Below are positions 1 to 9,142 of a stretch of 52,701 nucleotides of DNA, piece after piece. Positions within the stretch are counted from its first letter, which is position 1; each line of letters starts with the position of its first letter. Location of the stretch: positions 1 to 52,701 of the forward strand of contig JAPLUI010000535.1 in assembly GCA_026397725.1 (NCBI GenBank), given 5' to 3'. The notes beneath the pieces are model-generated. The model had not been told where the DNA came from and searched no databases. It saw only the letters and a list, made by a program, of their open reading frames with translations. Both the position numbers and the translations under genes were made by a program. Origin of the DNA: Verrucomicrobiota bacterium. GTDB lineage: Bacteria > Verrucomicrobiota > Verrucomicrobiia > Verrucomicrobiales > Akkermansiaceae.

Positions 1-1
1 A

Positions 2-337
2 TCACACTTCGACAAATGGCTGTATTTCCTCAAACACTTGTCCAGCATGGAAGACATCCCGCAGATTTTGCGGGAGCCGATCTTCGAGCGGGGGTTTGCG
101 CTGGCCTCGCTGGCGGCGATGAGTGAAGATGAACGAGGCGCTTACGATCATAGCCTCAAGGTCTATTGGGATTTGAACAGTGTGGTGACCACTGCCAAGG
201 ACGAGGGCCGGGCGCAGGGCCTGGCACAGGGCCGGGCGGAAGGTCGGACGGAAGGGCTCAACGAAGCCCTGCAACTCCTGCTCGCCACGGGGATGGACGA
301 AGCTGTGGCGAGAAAAGCGCTGAACTTGATGACGTAG
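2..337 (+). CDS. Rpn/PDDEXK_2-family nuclease-transposase, C-terminal end (5' truncated by window edge)
   Basis: The frame is open from the first bases of the window and ends at 337, giving about 111 residues. The segment KWLYFLKHLSSMEDIP followed by a region rich in FERGFALASLAAMSEDE is typical of the C-terminal part of Rpn (recombination-promoting nuclease) / PD-(D/E)XK transposase-like proteins. So is the run of EGRAQGLAQGRAEGR-type repeats. The nuclease core lies upstream, outside the window. These proteins are thought to nick DNA and promote RecA-independent recombination. A TTG at 38 could be mistaken for a start, but the family match begins before it. It sits next to another accessory gene (AbiE-like). 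Confidence 0.75.
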   Translation, partial: SHFDKWLYFLKHLSSMEDIPQILREPIFERGFALASLAAMSEDERGAYDHSLKVYWDLNSVVTTAKDEGRAQGLAQGRAEGRTEGLNEALQLLLATGMDEAVARKALNLMT

Positions 338-701
338 TGGTGGTCAGGTCCACCCATGCCGGGAAGTTCTGGTTGCACCATGCACCGGCCGGACACGCAT
401 CCGGACGTGATTTTTCAATTTTTGCAACTGTTCATTTGACCGCTTTGGAAAAATCCGGTGAAACAGTGATTGTTTCTCTGACCCCATATCACAGTTTTCC
501 GTTGTGTTTGGCGGAGTGGTGCCGGCAACGGGGGGTGCTCATGGTACTTTGTTTGGAGTTGATTCTTGGGTTGTTCGTCGGTGGGATGGTCCGCTCGCAT
601 CATCCACCTGCGGGCCGTGGGGGGCCGGAGTTCGCCAACAAAGATGAATCAAGATTCGGCTTGACACTTGGTGTCGCTTTTCGTAACCAAACGTCAACCA
701 G
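338..701. other. Intergenic stretch without a recognisable gene
   Basis: This 364-nt region separates the Rpn-like tail from the AbiE fusion. No reading frame with a recognisable domain was seen on either strand. A perfect TTGACA hexamer lies at 661-666, 35 nt before the next start codon, but the sequence 17 nt further on (TAACCA) is a poor -10 element, so a promoter is only possible. Confidence 0.4.
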
Positions 702-1655
702 ATGCAAGCTTCGCGGAAATTTGAGCGGGATTTGTCGGCGCTAGCCGACGAGGACCACTGTTTGTTCACGCTGGCGGATTTGGCGGCGCTCTTGCCCGGG
801 CATCCGGCAGGGGCCTTCAAGACGCTGGTGAGCCGTGTTGCTGCCGGCGGCGGCATGGAACGCCTGTGCCGCGGCCTCTATCTGTTAGCCCGGCTCACTT
901 TCATCGGCGGCACCTGCCTGCGTGCCTGTTATGGGTCGCGCCGCCTGAGCGAGGATCTCGATTTCGCGGGCGGTACCGGGTTCGACCGCAAGCACTTGGC
1001 CGGGGTGGCGGAATTGTTAACCGGGCGGCTGCACGCCAAATACGGCCTGCGCGTCGAGGTCAGCGAACCGGTGCGGGAGGCTGGCAATGTCGACACCTGG
1101 ATCATCCGCATTCAAACCCGGCCGCAACGTCCCGACCTGCCAGGCCAACGGATTCATCTCGACATCGCCGCAGTGCCAAGCCACGACCCGCGCCCGATGC
1201 TGCTGCGCAATCCCTATGGGGTCGAGATGGGAACCTCCGGACTCATCCTGCACGCTTCAAGCCGTGAGGAAATCCTCGCCGACAAACTGCTCGCCTTCGC
1301 CTTGCGCCCCAATCGACTCAAGAACCGCGACCTGTGGGACCTCGTCTGGCTTCGCCAGCAGGGAGTCAAACTGCCGCAGCATCTGCTGTCGGTGAAAATC
1401 GCGGATTACCACCAGACCCGCGACACATTCCGCGAACGTCTGTTGGAGCGGCGTCGGCAGTTGGCCGCCGACCCCGGCTTGTGCACCGCATTCCAAGCGG
1501 AAATGCAACGGTTCCTGCCGTCTGATGTCATGGCCGAGACCACCCTTAAGACAGATTTCTGGAACTATCTGATAGCCGAGATCGACATCGAGTGCGGCAC
1601 TGCCTTGCGTGCCTTGGAAGCAACCGGCCCCGCTTCGGGCTTTCACATGGGGTAG
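702..1655 (+). CDS. AbiEi antitoxin winged-helix fused in frame to AbiEii nucleotidyltransferase toxin
   Basis: The protein has 317 residues. Residues 1-62 look like the N-terminal winged helix of an AbiEi-type antitoxin (FERDLSALADEDHCLFTLAD... to RLCRGLYLL). From residue 63 it continues directly as an AbiEii toxin at the nucleotidyltransferase core: FIGGTCLRACYGSRRLSEDLDF (GG-T and the acidic SEDLDF pair), then EEILADKLLAFALR...LKNRDLWDL, the second conserved block. In AbiE systems antitoxin and toxin are separate adjacent genes, the antitoxin being a DNA-binding repressor and the toxin a nucleotidyltransferase. Here the antitoxin C-terminus and roughly the first 30-40 toxin residues are missing, as if one deletion joined the two genes without breaking the frame. 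The metal-binding motif survives, but activity is uncertain. Seen: motifs and fusion. Inferred: origin by deletion. Confidence 0.75.
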   Translation: MQASRKFERDLSALADEDHCLFTLADLAALLPGHPAGAFKTLVSRVAAGGGMERLCRGLYLLARLTFIGGTCLRACYGSRRLSEDLDFAGGTGFDRKHLAGVAELLTGRLHAKYGLRVEVSEPVREAGNVDTWIIRIQTRPQRPDLPGQRIHLDIAAVPSHDPRPMLLRNPYGVEMGTSGLILHASSREEILADKLLAFALRPNRLKNRDLWDLVWLRQQGVKLPQHLLSVKIADYHQTRDTFRERLLERRRQLAADPGLCTAFQAEMQRFLPSDVMAETTLKTDFWNYLIAEIDIECGTALRALEATGPASGFHMG

Positions 1656-1658
1656 AGA

Positions 1659-1679
1659 GAGGTCGGAGGTCGGAGGTCG
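1659..1679 (+). repeat. Tandem heptanucleotide repeat GAGGTCG x3
   Basis: Three perfect copies of GAGGTCG begin 3 nt after the AbiE stop codon. The 7-nt period is shared with unrelated-sequence repeats elsewhere in this window (19351-19530, 20021-20097, 20292-20319, 26652-26672). Confidence 0.85.
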
Positions 1680-1690
1680 CCGCTACGTGG

Positions 1691-1846
1691 CTGCCGCGTC
1701 CCGCGGCAGGCCGTGCTGGTGGTGTCCCGCCACCAGACATCTAAGGGAACAGCCATGGGCAATCCGCGAACTGCGCGCCTGTAGCCGCAGTCCAGTGGCA
1801 CTGCGGCCGGAGGCACGCAGCCACGGCCTGCGGCTGGCAGCCGCAG
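1691..1846. repeat. Cluster of three intergenic hairpins
   Basis: Three inverted repeats occur in 156 nt: CTGCCGCG-tcc-CGCGGCAG (1691-1709, perfect 8-bp stem), CTGGTGG-7 nt-CCACCAG (1715-1735), and CTGCGGCT-ggc-AGCCGCAG (1828-1846, perfect 8-bp stem). None is followed by a long T run, so they look like REP-type palindromes more than simple terminators, though they could end AbiE transcription. Confidence 0.6.
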
Positions 1847-2290
1847 CTACTGGCCAGCGGGCTTGATGACGAAATGATGCGGCTTGGGCTGGCAAGCAGC
1901 GGCGCTCTGCGCTGCGAGATCGTCCCGCTGTGTTGGGAGGCCGGGAATTTCGTGGTTGCGCCCGTGGATTTCGGCTTCCCGGCGCTTTTGTTGGGCGTCG
2001 CCCGCGGCGACATCGTCCTTCTCGACCGCCCGTTTGTATGCGTCCTCCGGATGGAAATCGACGATCACTGCCAAGCCGGCGGCCAGCAGCAGGTCGATGG
2101 CGGCATCGAAGCGCGGCATCTTTGCGGAACTCAGCAGCGCGGGATTTTCACTCTCGACCACGGTCGCATCGTTGAAGGCGAAGCGGACGTGGCGGAAGCC
2201 CATCGCCTTGATGAGCGCCGCGTCTTTGGCCGTGTGGTGGGTCTCGAGGTGCTGGTTGACGTAGCTGTCAGCTTGGGAGATCCACAGTCT
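1847..2290 (-). pseudogene. GH5-like glycoside hydrolase fragment
   Basis: Read on the minus strand, the frame gives LWISQADSYVNQHLET, then IKAMGFRHVRFAFND and IDLLLAAGLAVIVDFHPEDA. These resemble the early barrel strands of family 5 glycosidases: the GF-x-VR-x strand and the VI-x-DFH strand. There is no start codon or signal peptide upstream, because the similarity stops at about 2290 where a different gene remnant begins on the other strand. Downstream of about 2010 (…VEKDD) no family resemblance remains before the stop at 1847. All catalytic glutamates are absent. It is a remnant, not a working gene. The GH5 assignment rests on a short segment. Confidence 0.5.
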
Positions 2291-2838
2291 GGGCCCAGGT
2301 TACCTTCACCGCCGCCGAATCGCTTCCGTATGTCGGCCAAATGTTGACCGTCGATATCATGTGCCAGCAGGCGGTCGGCGATGCGTTATATGTGAACCGG
2401 CCGATTGCGGTTCCCGGGACTCTCGGATCCGTTCCCTCCGACCCCTTCGCGTCGTGGATCACCGGCTTGGATTGGACGGGCTTCGTCAGTCCCGACCTCA
2501 CCGCGACGGGCGATCCGGACGGCGACGGCATGCACAACTTCCAGGAATTCGCCTTCGGCCTCGATCTTACGCTGGGCTCTTCGGTCAACCCGCTCAGCGT
2601 GCCGCTCGAGGCGGGCGCCGGCACGTTCAGCCACACCCGGCGCAATCCGAACCTGACCCAGCTCAATTGCACGGTGTTCATTTCCAAGGATCTGCAGAAT
2701 TGGGTGGCGAATGGCTCCGGCGGATCGCAGACCCCCGACTCTGAGTCTGCCGAAATCCAGACGGTGGCGGTTCAGGTCGATGCCACCCCGCTCGACCCGC
2801 CCGGCGGCAAGCTGTTCGTGCGGGTTCAGGCGAAGTGA
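2260..2838 (+). pseudogene. C-terminal remnant of a secreted Verrucomicrobia-type protein
   Basis: The frame is open from 2260 and has an ATG at 2341, but no signal peptide or N-terminal domain. The end contains GDPDGDGMHNFQEFAFGLD, SVNPLSVPLE, a strand resembling FISKDLQNWV, and the closing PPGGKLFVRVQAK. The same module closes the Big_1 protein at 18979-19325. It is probably a calcium-binding/beta-sandwich tail used by many large secreted proteins of this phylum. Similarity starts near 2290, exactly where the antisense GH5 remnant stops, so a rearrangement joint lies there. The fragment is unlikely to be expressed usefully. Confidence 0.6.
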
Positions 2839-2953
2839 GGCGGCAGCGAGGAGATCGAATCAGTGAAAAGCCATCCGCGAATCCCCGTATCGGATATGGC
2901 GCAAGCACCCTCAAATCCCCGGCCGATCAGACTATCTAACAAACACATGCCTT

Positions 2954-5491
2954 ATGACAAATCTCTACACATGGATACTGGCGGCATTGACCACCCACGG
3001 GCTGTTGGCGGCGGAGTTGCCACCCGCTGCGGCCCTGGGCGACAGCCAAGCCGCCGCGCGGGTGCCGGCGGCGATCGCCATCCGACAGGACGCCACGCCA
3101 TTGGAGGCCTTGGCGGCCAATGAAGTCAGACGTTATATCTATCTGCGCACGGGGAAACTGTTGGAAGTGCGGCGCGGGGCGGACCTCGGGGACCGCATCG
3201 TGGTGACCCGCAAGGATCGCGCGATGTGCGGCGAACTCGGCCAGGAGCTGGGGCCGCAGCAATTCACCTTGAAAACCGCCACCGTGGACGGCACCACAAG
3301 CCGGACGATTGTGGGCGGCGATGAACTCGGCACCTTGTATGGCGCATACCGTTTTGCCGAGCAGTTAGGTGTGCGGTTCGAACTGGATGGGGATGTCGTG
3401 CCGGATGCGCCGATGACGACCTGGCCAGGGTTGGACGAAACCGGCAAGCCGCGCTTCGCGGTGCGCGGACTGCAGCCGTTCCATGATTTCTCGGTCGGGC
3501 CGGACTGGTGGAATCTATCGGACTACCAGAGCGTGCTGTCGCAGATGGCGAAGCTGCGGATGAACTTCATCGGGTTCCACACCTATCCGAGTTGGAACCG
3601 CGACGCCGGACCCGAGGCGAATGTCTGGATCGGCCTGCCCGAGGATGTGGACGCGCAGGGGAATGTGAAATTCGGCTACGAGGCCGGGGTGGTGACCACC
3701 CGGCGCGGCTGGGCGGTGACGCCTTTTCCGACCAGCAAGTATGCCTCCGGGGCCGGGTTGTTGTTTGAAAACGACGAGTACGGGCCGGATTTCATGTTGG
3801 ATTGCCTGGAGTGGCCCAAGACCGGGGAGGCGGGCGCCGCCATGTTCAACCGCTATGGAGATGTGCAACAGGCCGCGTTCGGACACGCCCGGCGGTTAGG
3901 CATCAAGACCTGCGTGGGCACTGAAACTCCGTTGGGCGTCCCGAAATTGTTAGCCGAAAAGTTGGAGGCCAAGGGCATGAAAGCGGACGATCCGGCCACC
4001 ATCCGCCGCCTGTATGAGGGGACCTTCCAGCGACTCATGCGCAAGATCCAGCCGGACTATTATGGGTTCTGCACGCCGGAGGTCTGGCTGGGTATGCAGC
4101 CGGGCTGCCCCGGATGGGAAATAACGACCACGGCCAACGTCGAGCGCGACCTCGGGCTGGCGGAAGCCGCGGCCAAGTCGGTGCAGGCATCCTTTGGCAT
4201 GGCCACCGGCGGCTGGCGCTTAGGCACGCGCGAGGATCCGATGTGGCTTGATCAGCGCGTCCCCAAGAGTTGGGCAACCTCGTCGATCAACACCGGCCTG
4301 GGCCGCGACCCGGTGGAAAAGAGTTATGGTACCATCACCGGACGCCCGAAGTGGGCCATCACCTGGGCCGAGGACGACGAAACGGCCGGGGCTCATTGCT
4401 GCACCTGCTGGGATTTGCAACTCTGGACGCAACGCGTGTTTACCGACTCCGCGGAGGCGCTCCGCTATGGCTGCGATGGCATGATGGCCATCCACTGGCG
4501 GACCGCCGCCATCGCCCCCAATCTAACGGCTCAGGCACAGGCCGGCTGGGATTTTGTTAGATCGGGCGCCACCGCTGCCGCCGCCGCCGATAACCGGAAG
4601 CCCGCGATGGACGCCTTCTGGGCCGACTGGGGCAGTGGTCTGTTTGGCGGCGAGGCCGGTGCCGAGGCCGGCCGGCTCATCCAATGTTTCGATGGCGGCC
4701 ACCTGGCCATCAACGCGCTGGTCAACGCCGGTGCCAACACCACCGACGCGGGCATCGCCACGTTCTTTGCCCCGCTGCAGGCAATGGAGTTGTTGCGCCC
4801 GCGGATTCAAGGGACCGGCAATCTCGAGCGTTTCGATTATTGGCTCAACCTGGTGCGTGCCACCCAACTGCGGGTGCAAACGTGGGTTCTGGCAGCACGC
4901 CTGCAGGGGAAAATCGAACAGGCCAACCAACTTGCCGGAGCCGACGCGCAGCGGGAATTTGCACGCAAGGAGATCCTGCCACTTCGTCTGGATGTTGCGC
5001 GTCACTATGAGAACTTGATCGCCGCCTTGGTGCGTTGCGCGAAGTCACCCGGTGAAATCGGCACCATCACCAGCATCGAGAGTGGTTGCCGCGGGCGGAT
5101 TGTCTCCGCTCATGACGCCGCCATCGAAAAGCTGCTGGGCACACCCTTGCCGGCGGAAGCTGCCATCCGCACGGCCTACCGCGGGGAGCCAAGGATTTTC
5201 GTGTCGGCACCGTGCACCCAAATGCCCGCCGCAAAGCCCTTGGAAATCCGCGCCTTCGTGCTTGCGAACTCCAAATGTGATAGAGTGACCCTCTATTGCC
5301 GGCCCTTGGGTGAGGGTGCTTTCCAACCAGTGCCCGCCGTCCATCGTGCCCGCCAGGCCTATCGCGTCGCCCTGCCTGCCCAATCCCAAGGCACGCTTGA
5401 ATATTTCCTGGAAGCGGTGTTGGATGGCGGGCGCAAGGTGCGCTGGCCGACCACCGCACCTTCCATCAATCAAACCGTGGTGGTGTGGTGA
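2954..5491 (+). CDS. Secreted putative glycoside hydrolase with GH20/GH67-type N-terminal domain
   Basis: The protein has 845 residues with an N-terminal signal peptide (about residues 1-19, cut near LLAAE). Residues 30-150 have the pattern of the alpha/beta domain that precedes the catalytic barrel in GH20, GH67 and GH115 enzymes: EALAANEVRRYIYLRTGK, RTIVGGDELGTLYGAYRFAE and GVRFELDGDVVP. A large barrel region follows (LRMNFIGFHTYPSWN near 200, PDYYGFCTPEVWLG near 370), then helices and a beta-rich C-terminus. The exact CAZy family is not recognised and the catalytic acids cannot be assigned with confidence; Glu in CTPEVW is a candidate. It is the first intact gene of the plus-strand glycan cluster. 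It probably acts in the periplasm or outside the cell. Confidence 0.6.
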   Translation: MTNLYTWILAALTTHGLLAAELPPAAALGDSQAAARVPAAIAIRQDATPLEALAANEVRRYIYLRTGKLLEVRRGADLGDRIVVTRKDRAMCGELGQELGPQQFTLKTATVDGTTSRTIVGGDELGTLYGAYRFAEQLGVRFELDGDVVPDAPMTTWPGLDETGKPRFAVRGLQPFHDFSVGPDWWNLSDYQSVLSQMAKLRMNFIGFHTYPSWNRDAGPEANVWIGLPEDVDAQGNVKFGYEAGVVTTRRGWAVTPFPTSKYASGAGLLFENDEYGPDFMLDCLEWPKTGEAGAAMFNRYGDVQQAAFGHARRLGIKTCVGTETPLGVPKLLAEKLEAKGMKADDPATIRRLYEGTFQRLMRKIQPDYYGFCTPEVWLGMQPGCPGWEITTTANVERDLGLAEAAAKSVQASFGMATGGWRLGTREDPMWLDQRVPKSWATSSINTGLGRDPVEKSYGTITGRPKWAITWAEDDETAGAHCCTCWDLQLWTQRVFTDSAEALRYGCDGMMAIHWRTAAIAPNLTAQAQAGWDFVRSGATAAAAADNRKPAMDAFWADWGSGLFGGEAGAEAGRLIQCFDGGHLAINALVNAGANTTDAGIATFFAPLQAMELLRPRIQGTGNLERFDYWLNLVRATQLRVQTWVLAARLQGKIEQANQLAGADAQREFARKEILPLRLDVARHYENLIAALVRCAKSPGEIGTITSIESGCRGRIVSAHDAAIEKLLGTPLPAEAAIRTAYRGEPRIFVSAPCTQMPAAKPLEIRAFVLANSKCDRVTLYCRPLGEGAFQPVPAVHRARQAYRVALPAQSQGTLEYFLEAVLDGGRKVRWPTTAPSINQTVVVW

Positions 5492-5522
5492 ACGGATCCG
5501 GCACCAGCACTTCAAACCAATC

Positions 5523-5573
5523 ATGAACCACAAACCAACCCTACTCGCCGGCGCATTGTTCGCTGGTTGCTGA
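5523..5573 (+). pseudogene. Orphan signal-peptide stub (16 codons)
   Basis: ATG at 5523 encodes MNHKPTLLAGALFAGC followed by a stop. This is the beginning of a signal peptide with no mature protein. The start resembles the first residues of the gene at 11183 (MNHKLIGIASALCAG). It is best read as the surviving 5' end of a deleted secreted-protein gene. Confidence 0.5.
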
Positions 5574-5655
5574 CCCTCAACACACCCCACGGCACGGGGT
5601 CCGGTGCGGGACTGTATGCTCCAAATACCACAACCCTCATTCATCAACAATTCAT

Positions 5656-6651
5656 ATGCCTAATCTTCGTTCCACCTTGCCACCATCATGCGTTGGCGTT
5701 CACTATTTCCACACCCGCCCAGGAGCGAAAAAATGCCGGATGGCATCCAGTGCGATCGGGGCGCTGTTGGTGGCCACTCTGGGGGCGACGTCGGCCTGGG
5801 GCGAAGCCATGCCGGCACCTGCGGCTCCGATTGAACCGCCACCTCTCACCAACATGGTGTTGATCAAGGCTGGTACTAACAACGGTAAGGATCCGGACGG
5901 GCGGGAACACAATTTGACGGTCCGGACTTTCTACATGGACAGTCGGGAGGTGACCAAGGCGCTTTGGGACGACGTGGTGACATGGGCCAAAGAGCACGGA
6001 TACAATTTCGACAACGCCGGTTCGGGCAAAGCCCCGGATCATCCCGTGCACTCGATCAATTGGTTTGACTGCGTCAAATGGTGCAATGCCCGCAGCGAAA
6101 AAGAGGGCCGGCCGGTTTGTTACCTGGTGGACGGCAAACCGTATCGCACCGGCAAGGACCCGGGTTTGACGCCTAACGGCTTGAAAGTGGACTTTGCCGT
6201 CGCCGGATACAGGCTGCCGACGGACGCGGAGTGGGAGTATGGGGCTCGCGGCGGATTGCAGGGCAAGCGGTATCCATGGGGGGATACGATTGATCACGAT
6301 CAAGCGAACTATCTTGGGCACCCATCCGGCATTTCCTACGACAAGGGCTACGAGGGCAATGACAAGCGGTTCGCCTCGGGGGACGGGCCATTCACCGCGC
6401 CGGCGGGCAGTTTCCCGGCAAACGCCTATGGATTGTATGACATGGTTGGCAACGTGTGGGAGTGGAACTGGGACTGGTCACTAACGTCGCCACAGGTGCA
6501 TCGCACGCTCCGGGGCGGCGCATTTTCCTACTCCTGCGACTACGCCAGGCTGAACTCCCGCTCCGACCTCTACACCGAGAACACTTATTTCTCCATCGGT
6601 TTTCGAACCGCGCTAACACCTAACGATATGACGAAGGGACCAACAGAATGA
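5656..6651 (+). CDS. SUMF1/FGE-sulfatase-domain secreted protein
   Basis: The protein has 331 residues. The SUMF1 fold is clear: NMVLIKAGTNNG...FYMDSREVTKALW, PVHSINWFDCVKWCNARSEKEGR, YRLPTDAEWEYGARGG, YPWGD, YGLYDMVGNVWEW and RTLRGGAFSYS...IGFRTAL. True formylglycine-generating enzymes have a Cys pair just after the RGGS motif; only one Cys is visible there (SYSCDY), and there is no sulfatase gene in the window. So sulfatase activation is not supported, and the domain may serve another role, as in many PVC proteins. A good signal peptide starts at the internal ATG at 5740 (MASSAIGALLVATLGATSAWG), which may be the real start. The stop overlaps the GH20 start by 4 nt (ATGA), so the two genes are probably translated together. 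Confidence 0.8.
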   Translation: MPNLRSTLPPSCVGVHYFHTRPGAKKCRMASSAIGALLVATLGATSAWGEAMPAPAAPIEPPPLTNMVLIKAGTNNGKDPDGREHNLTVRTFYMDSREVTKALWDDVVTWAKEHGYNFDNAGSGKAPDHPVHSINWFDCVKWCNARSEKEGRPVCYLVDGKPYRTGKDPGLTPNGLKVDFAVAGYRLPTDAEWEYGARGGLQGKRYPWGDTIDHDQANYLGHPSGISYDKGYEGNDKRFASGDGPFTAPAGSFPANAYGLYDMVGNVWEWNWDWSLTSPQVHRTLRGGAFSYSCDYARLNSRSDLYTENTYFSIGFRTALTPNDMTKGPTE

Positions 6652-8807
6652 ACCTCAGATCATTTGCAATCGCAGCGGGGTTGGGGTGGGCCATTGGCTC
6701 CGTCCCGATGAAGGCTCACGCTGGAAACGCCCTCAACTTGCTGCCGACTCCGAAGGAGTTGAAAGTCGAGGGCGGACAAATTCCGTTGACGGCGGAGGCT
6801 AGGATTGTTGCTTCAGATCCAAAGCTGAAACCACTGGCTGAAATTCTAGCGGAGGAAATTCTGCTGGTCACGAAGCTGAAACTGGCGGTCGATGAAGGGG
6901 AATCCAAGGCCGGCGACATCGTGCTGAAGATCAATCCGCAGCTTCAGGCAGGCGCCGAAATTCTGACGGTGCATGGCCAGGAGGTGCTCAAGACGCGGGA
7001 ATACGCCCACACCATTGCGGTCACTGATCGGACCGTGATCGAAGGTTGGGACTATCGGGCCGCTTGCGAAGGCACCGCGACCCTGCTGCAAGCCATTGTT
7101 CTTCAGGGTGACGCAGCGTTTGTTCCGAAAATGACAGTCAAGGACTGGCCGTATTCTGATTACAGTTCCATCATGCCTGACTGCGCGCGAAACCATCAGC
7201 CGATTCACGTTCTGAAGGTGGCGGTCGAGACTTGCCGCCTGTTCAAGATTCGCTACCTGCATCTGCATCTATCCGATGATAGCGCGTTCACCTTTCCGTC
7301 CACCGCCTATCCGGATGCGAGCAAGGAACATTACCCGCCGGTCACGCCGTACACGCTCGATGAACTCAGGGACCTGGTTTCCTATGCGGACGCACGAGGG
7401 GTGACCTGCGTGCCGGAACTTGCCGGCCCGGGTCACTGCACTGCGTTGATGAATGGACTGAAAGGCAGGATTGGTGACTCGAAGTGGCGCACGATGGATG
7501 TGCTCAACCCTGACATTTACCCGATTCTGGATATGCTGGTGGGTGAGATGTGCGACGTCTTCAAAAGCTCGCCCTATTTCCACATCGGCGGCGATGAAGT
7601 GGAGCCTGCGTTTTACCTGCCGAACGAGCATGTGAAGAAATACATGAAAGAGCACGACCTAACCGGCGAACACACGCTCTGGCTGCCTTACGGCCAGAAC
7701 ATGGCGAGGATTGTCAAGAGCCACGGCAAGAAAACCATCATGTGGGACGGTCGCCCCGTCGGGGTGCCGCTGGACCGCGAGTTGGCCAAGGATATCATTC
7801 TCTACACTTGGTTCCCACTCAAGGGACGTGCCAGGGAGGCGCAGGAATTCGGATACACGACGATCACGGTTCCGTGGGACATGCCGCCTTTCCCGGAGTT
7901 CAGTATCTTCACCTGCAACGGAGACGTGCTCACCCCCAAGGACAAGGTGCTCGGCCACTGCCGCCCGATGTGGGAGATGGATCAAGTCGCGCTGGTGTAC
8001 GGATACCTCTCGGGCGCACCGGAACGCCAGGAACGCACGTGGGGACCGGACAGCGTGATCGAGGAGGACTATCAGAAGAACCGGATGGCGCAGCAGAATG
8101 CCCGCGCCTTCGCCATCGTCCGCCCAGTGAATTTCGGCTTCGAAGGAGCCATCAAGGAGGGGTACTTCACTGAACCGATCACCGTGGCCATGAGCACCGT
8201 TGTTCCCGGCGTGCAAATCCGCTACAGACTCGACGGGGCAGACCCGACCATCGAGTCTCCGCGGTATGAAATGCCATTCCAAGCCAGCGAGAGCCTGAAC
8301 ATCCGCGCGGCGCTTTTCGACATGAACGGAAGGAAGATCGGCAACACCGGAGTCGCGAAAACCCTGGAGTATCGGAGCTTCGAGCACAACCTGACCACTG
8401 GTAAACCGGTGAAGGCATCATCGGTATCCGGTGATGGCAAGGATGCCGAGGTCCCCGCCAACGCCAACGATGGCTGGGTGAACTACAACAAACTGTGGGG
8501 CGCGTGGAAACCACCACAATGGTGGCAGGTGGACTTGGAGAAGACCTGCACACTGGACCGCGTTCACATCTATCCGTGGTGGGAAGCCAAGCGGATAATC
8601 CAATACACCATCGAAGTCTCCGAGGACGAAACAACCTGGACCAAGGTGGTCGATGCCGAGAACAACAAAGAACCATCCACGGAAAAAGGCGTGCTGCACA
8701 AATTCAACCCAACCCCCGCCCGCTACGTCCGCGTCAACATGCTCAAGAACAACGTTCAAGATGCCGTACAAATGGTGGAACTGCGCGTTTACGAAACCGG
8801 CAAGTAG
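6648..8807 (+). CDS. GH20 beta-N-acetylhexosaminidase with discoidin-type C-terminus
   Basis: The protein has 719 residues and a signal peptide (cut near AHAGNA). Residues 25-165 form the GH20b alpha/beta domain (LLPTPKELKVEGGQIPL). The GH20 barrel carries RYLHLHLSDDSAFTFPS, then CVPELAGPGHCTALM, and the catalytic Asp-Glu pair in HIGGDEVEP at about residue 316. These enzymes release terminal GlcNAc or GalNAc by substrate-assisted catalysis. After the barrel comes a chitobiase C-terminal-like segment (VVPGVQIRYRLDGADPT). An F5/8-type discoidin domain follows (TTGKPVKASSVSGDG..., WWQVDLEKTCTLDRVHIYPWW, ARYVRVNMLKNN), likely sugar-binding. Translation is coupled to the preceding SUMF1 gene. Probably periplasmic or surface-exposed. 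Confidence 0.92.
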   Translation: MNLRSFAIAAGLGWAIGSVPMKAHAGNALNLLPTPKELKVEGGQIPLTAEARIVASDPKLKPLAEILAEEILLVTKLKLAVDEGESKAGDIVLKINPQLQAGAEILTVHGQEVLKTREYAHTIAVTDRTVIEGWDYRAACEGTATLLQAIVLQGDAAFVPKMTVKDWPYSDYSSIMPDCARNHQPIHVLKVAVETCRLFKIRYLHLHLSDDSAFTFPSTAYPDASKEHYPPVTPYTLDELRDLVSYADARGVTCVPELAGPGHCTALMNGLKGRIGDSKWRTMDVLNPDIYPILDMLVGEMCDVFKSSPYFHIGGDEVEPAFYLPNEHVKKYMKEHDLTGEHTLWLPYGQNMARIVKSHGKKTIMWDGRPVGVPLDRELAKDIILYTWFPLKGRAREAQEFGYTTITVPWDMPPFPEFSIFTCNGDVLTPKDKVLGHCRPMWEMDQVALVYGYLSGAPERQERTWGPDSVIEEDYQKNRMAQQNARAFAIVRPVNFGFEGAIKEGYFTEPITVAMSTVVPGVQIRYRLDGADPTIESPRYEMPFQASESLNIRAALFDMNGRKIGNTGVAKTLEYRSFEHNLTTGKPVKASSVSGDGKDAEVPANANDGWVNYNKLWGAWKPPQWWQVDLEKTCTLDRVHIYPWWEAKRIIQYTIEVSEDETTWTKVVDAENNKEPSTEKGVLHKFNPTPARYVRVNMLKNNVQDAVQMVELRVYETGK

Positions 8808-8962
8808 GTAGCCGCCGATATCCGCTCGACACCGCAAGCCACGCATCGCATGATCCCGCTCATCCAACCAATCCCTATCATGGTCGTCGTTCCACCTGCG
8901 CGTTTCCCTGAGGAGCCAGGTGCGGTAGTCCCGCACGCCGTGATCCCATAACTGAAGAAACA

Positions 8963-9103
8963 ATGAACCCCATCTCACCATGTATGATGATCACTGCCGC
9001 AGTGGCCGCGCTGGCCTCGCCGCTCCGGGCGCAGGAGGCCCCGACAGTTCTTGGCCGCCATGTCCATGTCACGTTGGTCGGCAGACCCCGCGAACCGACC
9101 TGA
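8963..9103 (+). pseudogene. Truncated secreted-protein start (46 codons)
   Basis: ATG at 8963 gives a signal peptide (MMITAAVAALASPLRAQ) and about 20 more residues (VLGRHVHVTLVGRPREPT) before a stop. The piece after the signal resembles a discoidin-like strand (G-R-x-V-x-V-x-L-x-G-R), but the rest is missing. It lies in the 335-nt gap between GH20 and the DUF6288 gene. It is most likely the remains of a deleted gene; a small secreted peptide cannot be excluded. Confidence 0.45.
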
Positions 9104-9142
9104 TGACATACGAGAGCAATTCCATACCATCACGAAACGTCC

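Noticed and set aside
661..689. Promoter for the AbiE fusion
   Set aside because: TTGACA is perfect, but the -10 position (TAACCA) matches poorly, so it is not listed as a promoter.
5656..6651. Genuine formylglycine-generating enzyme
   Set aside because: The paired active-site cysteines after the RGG motif are not present and there is no sulfatase gene in the window.
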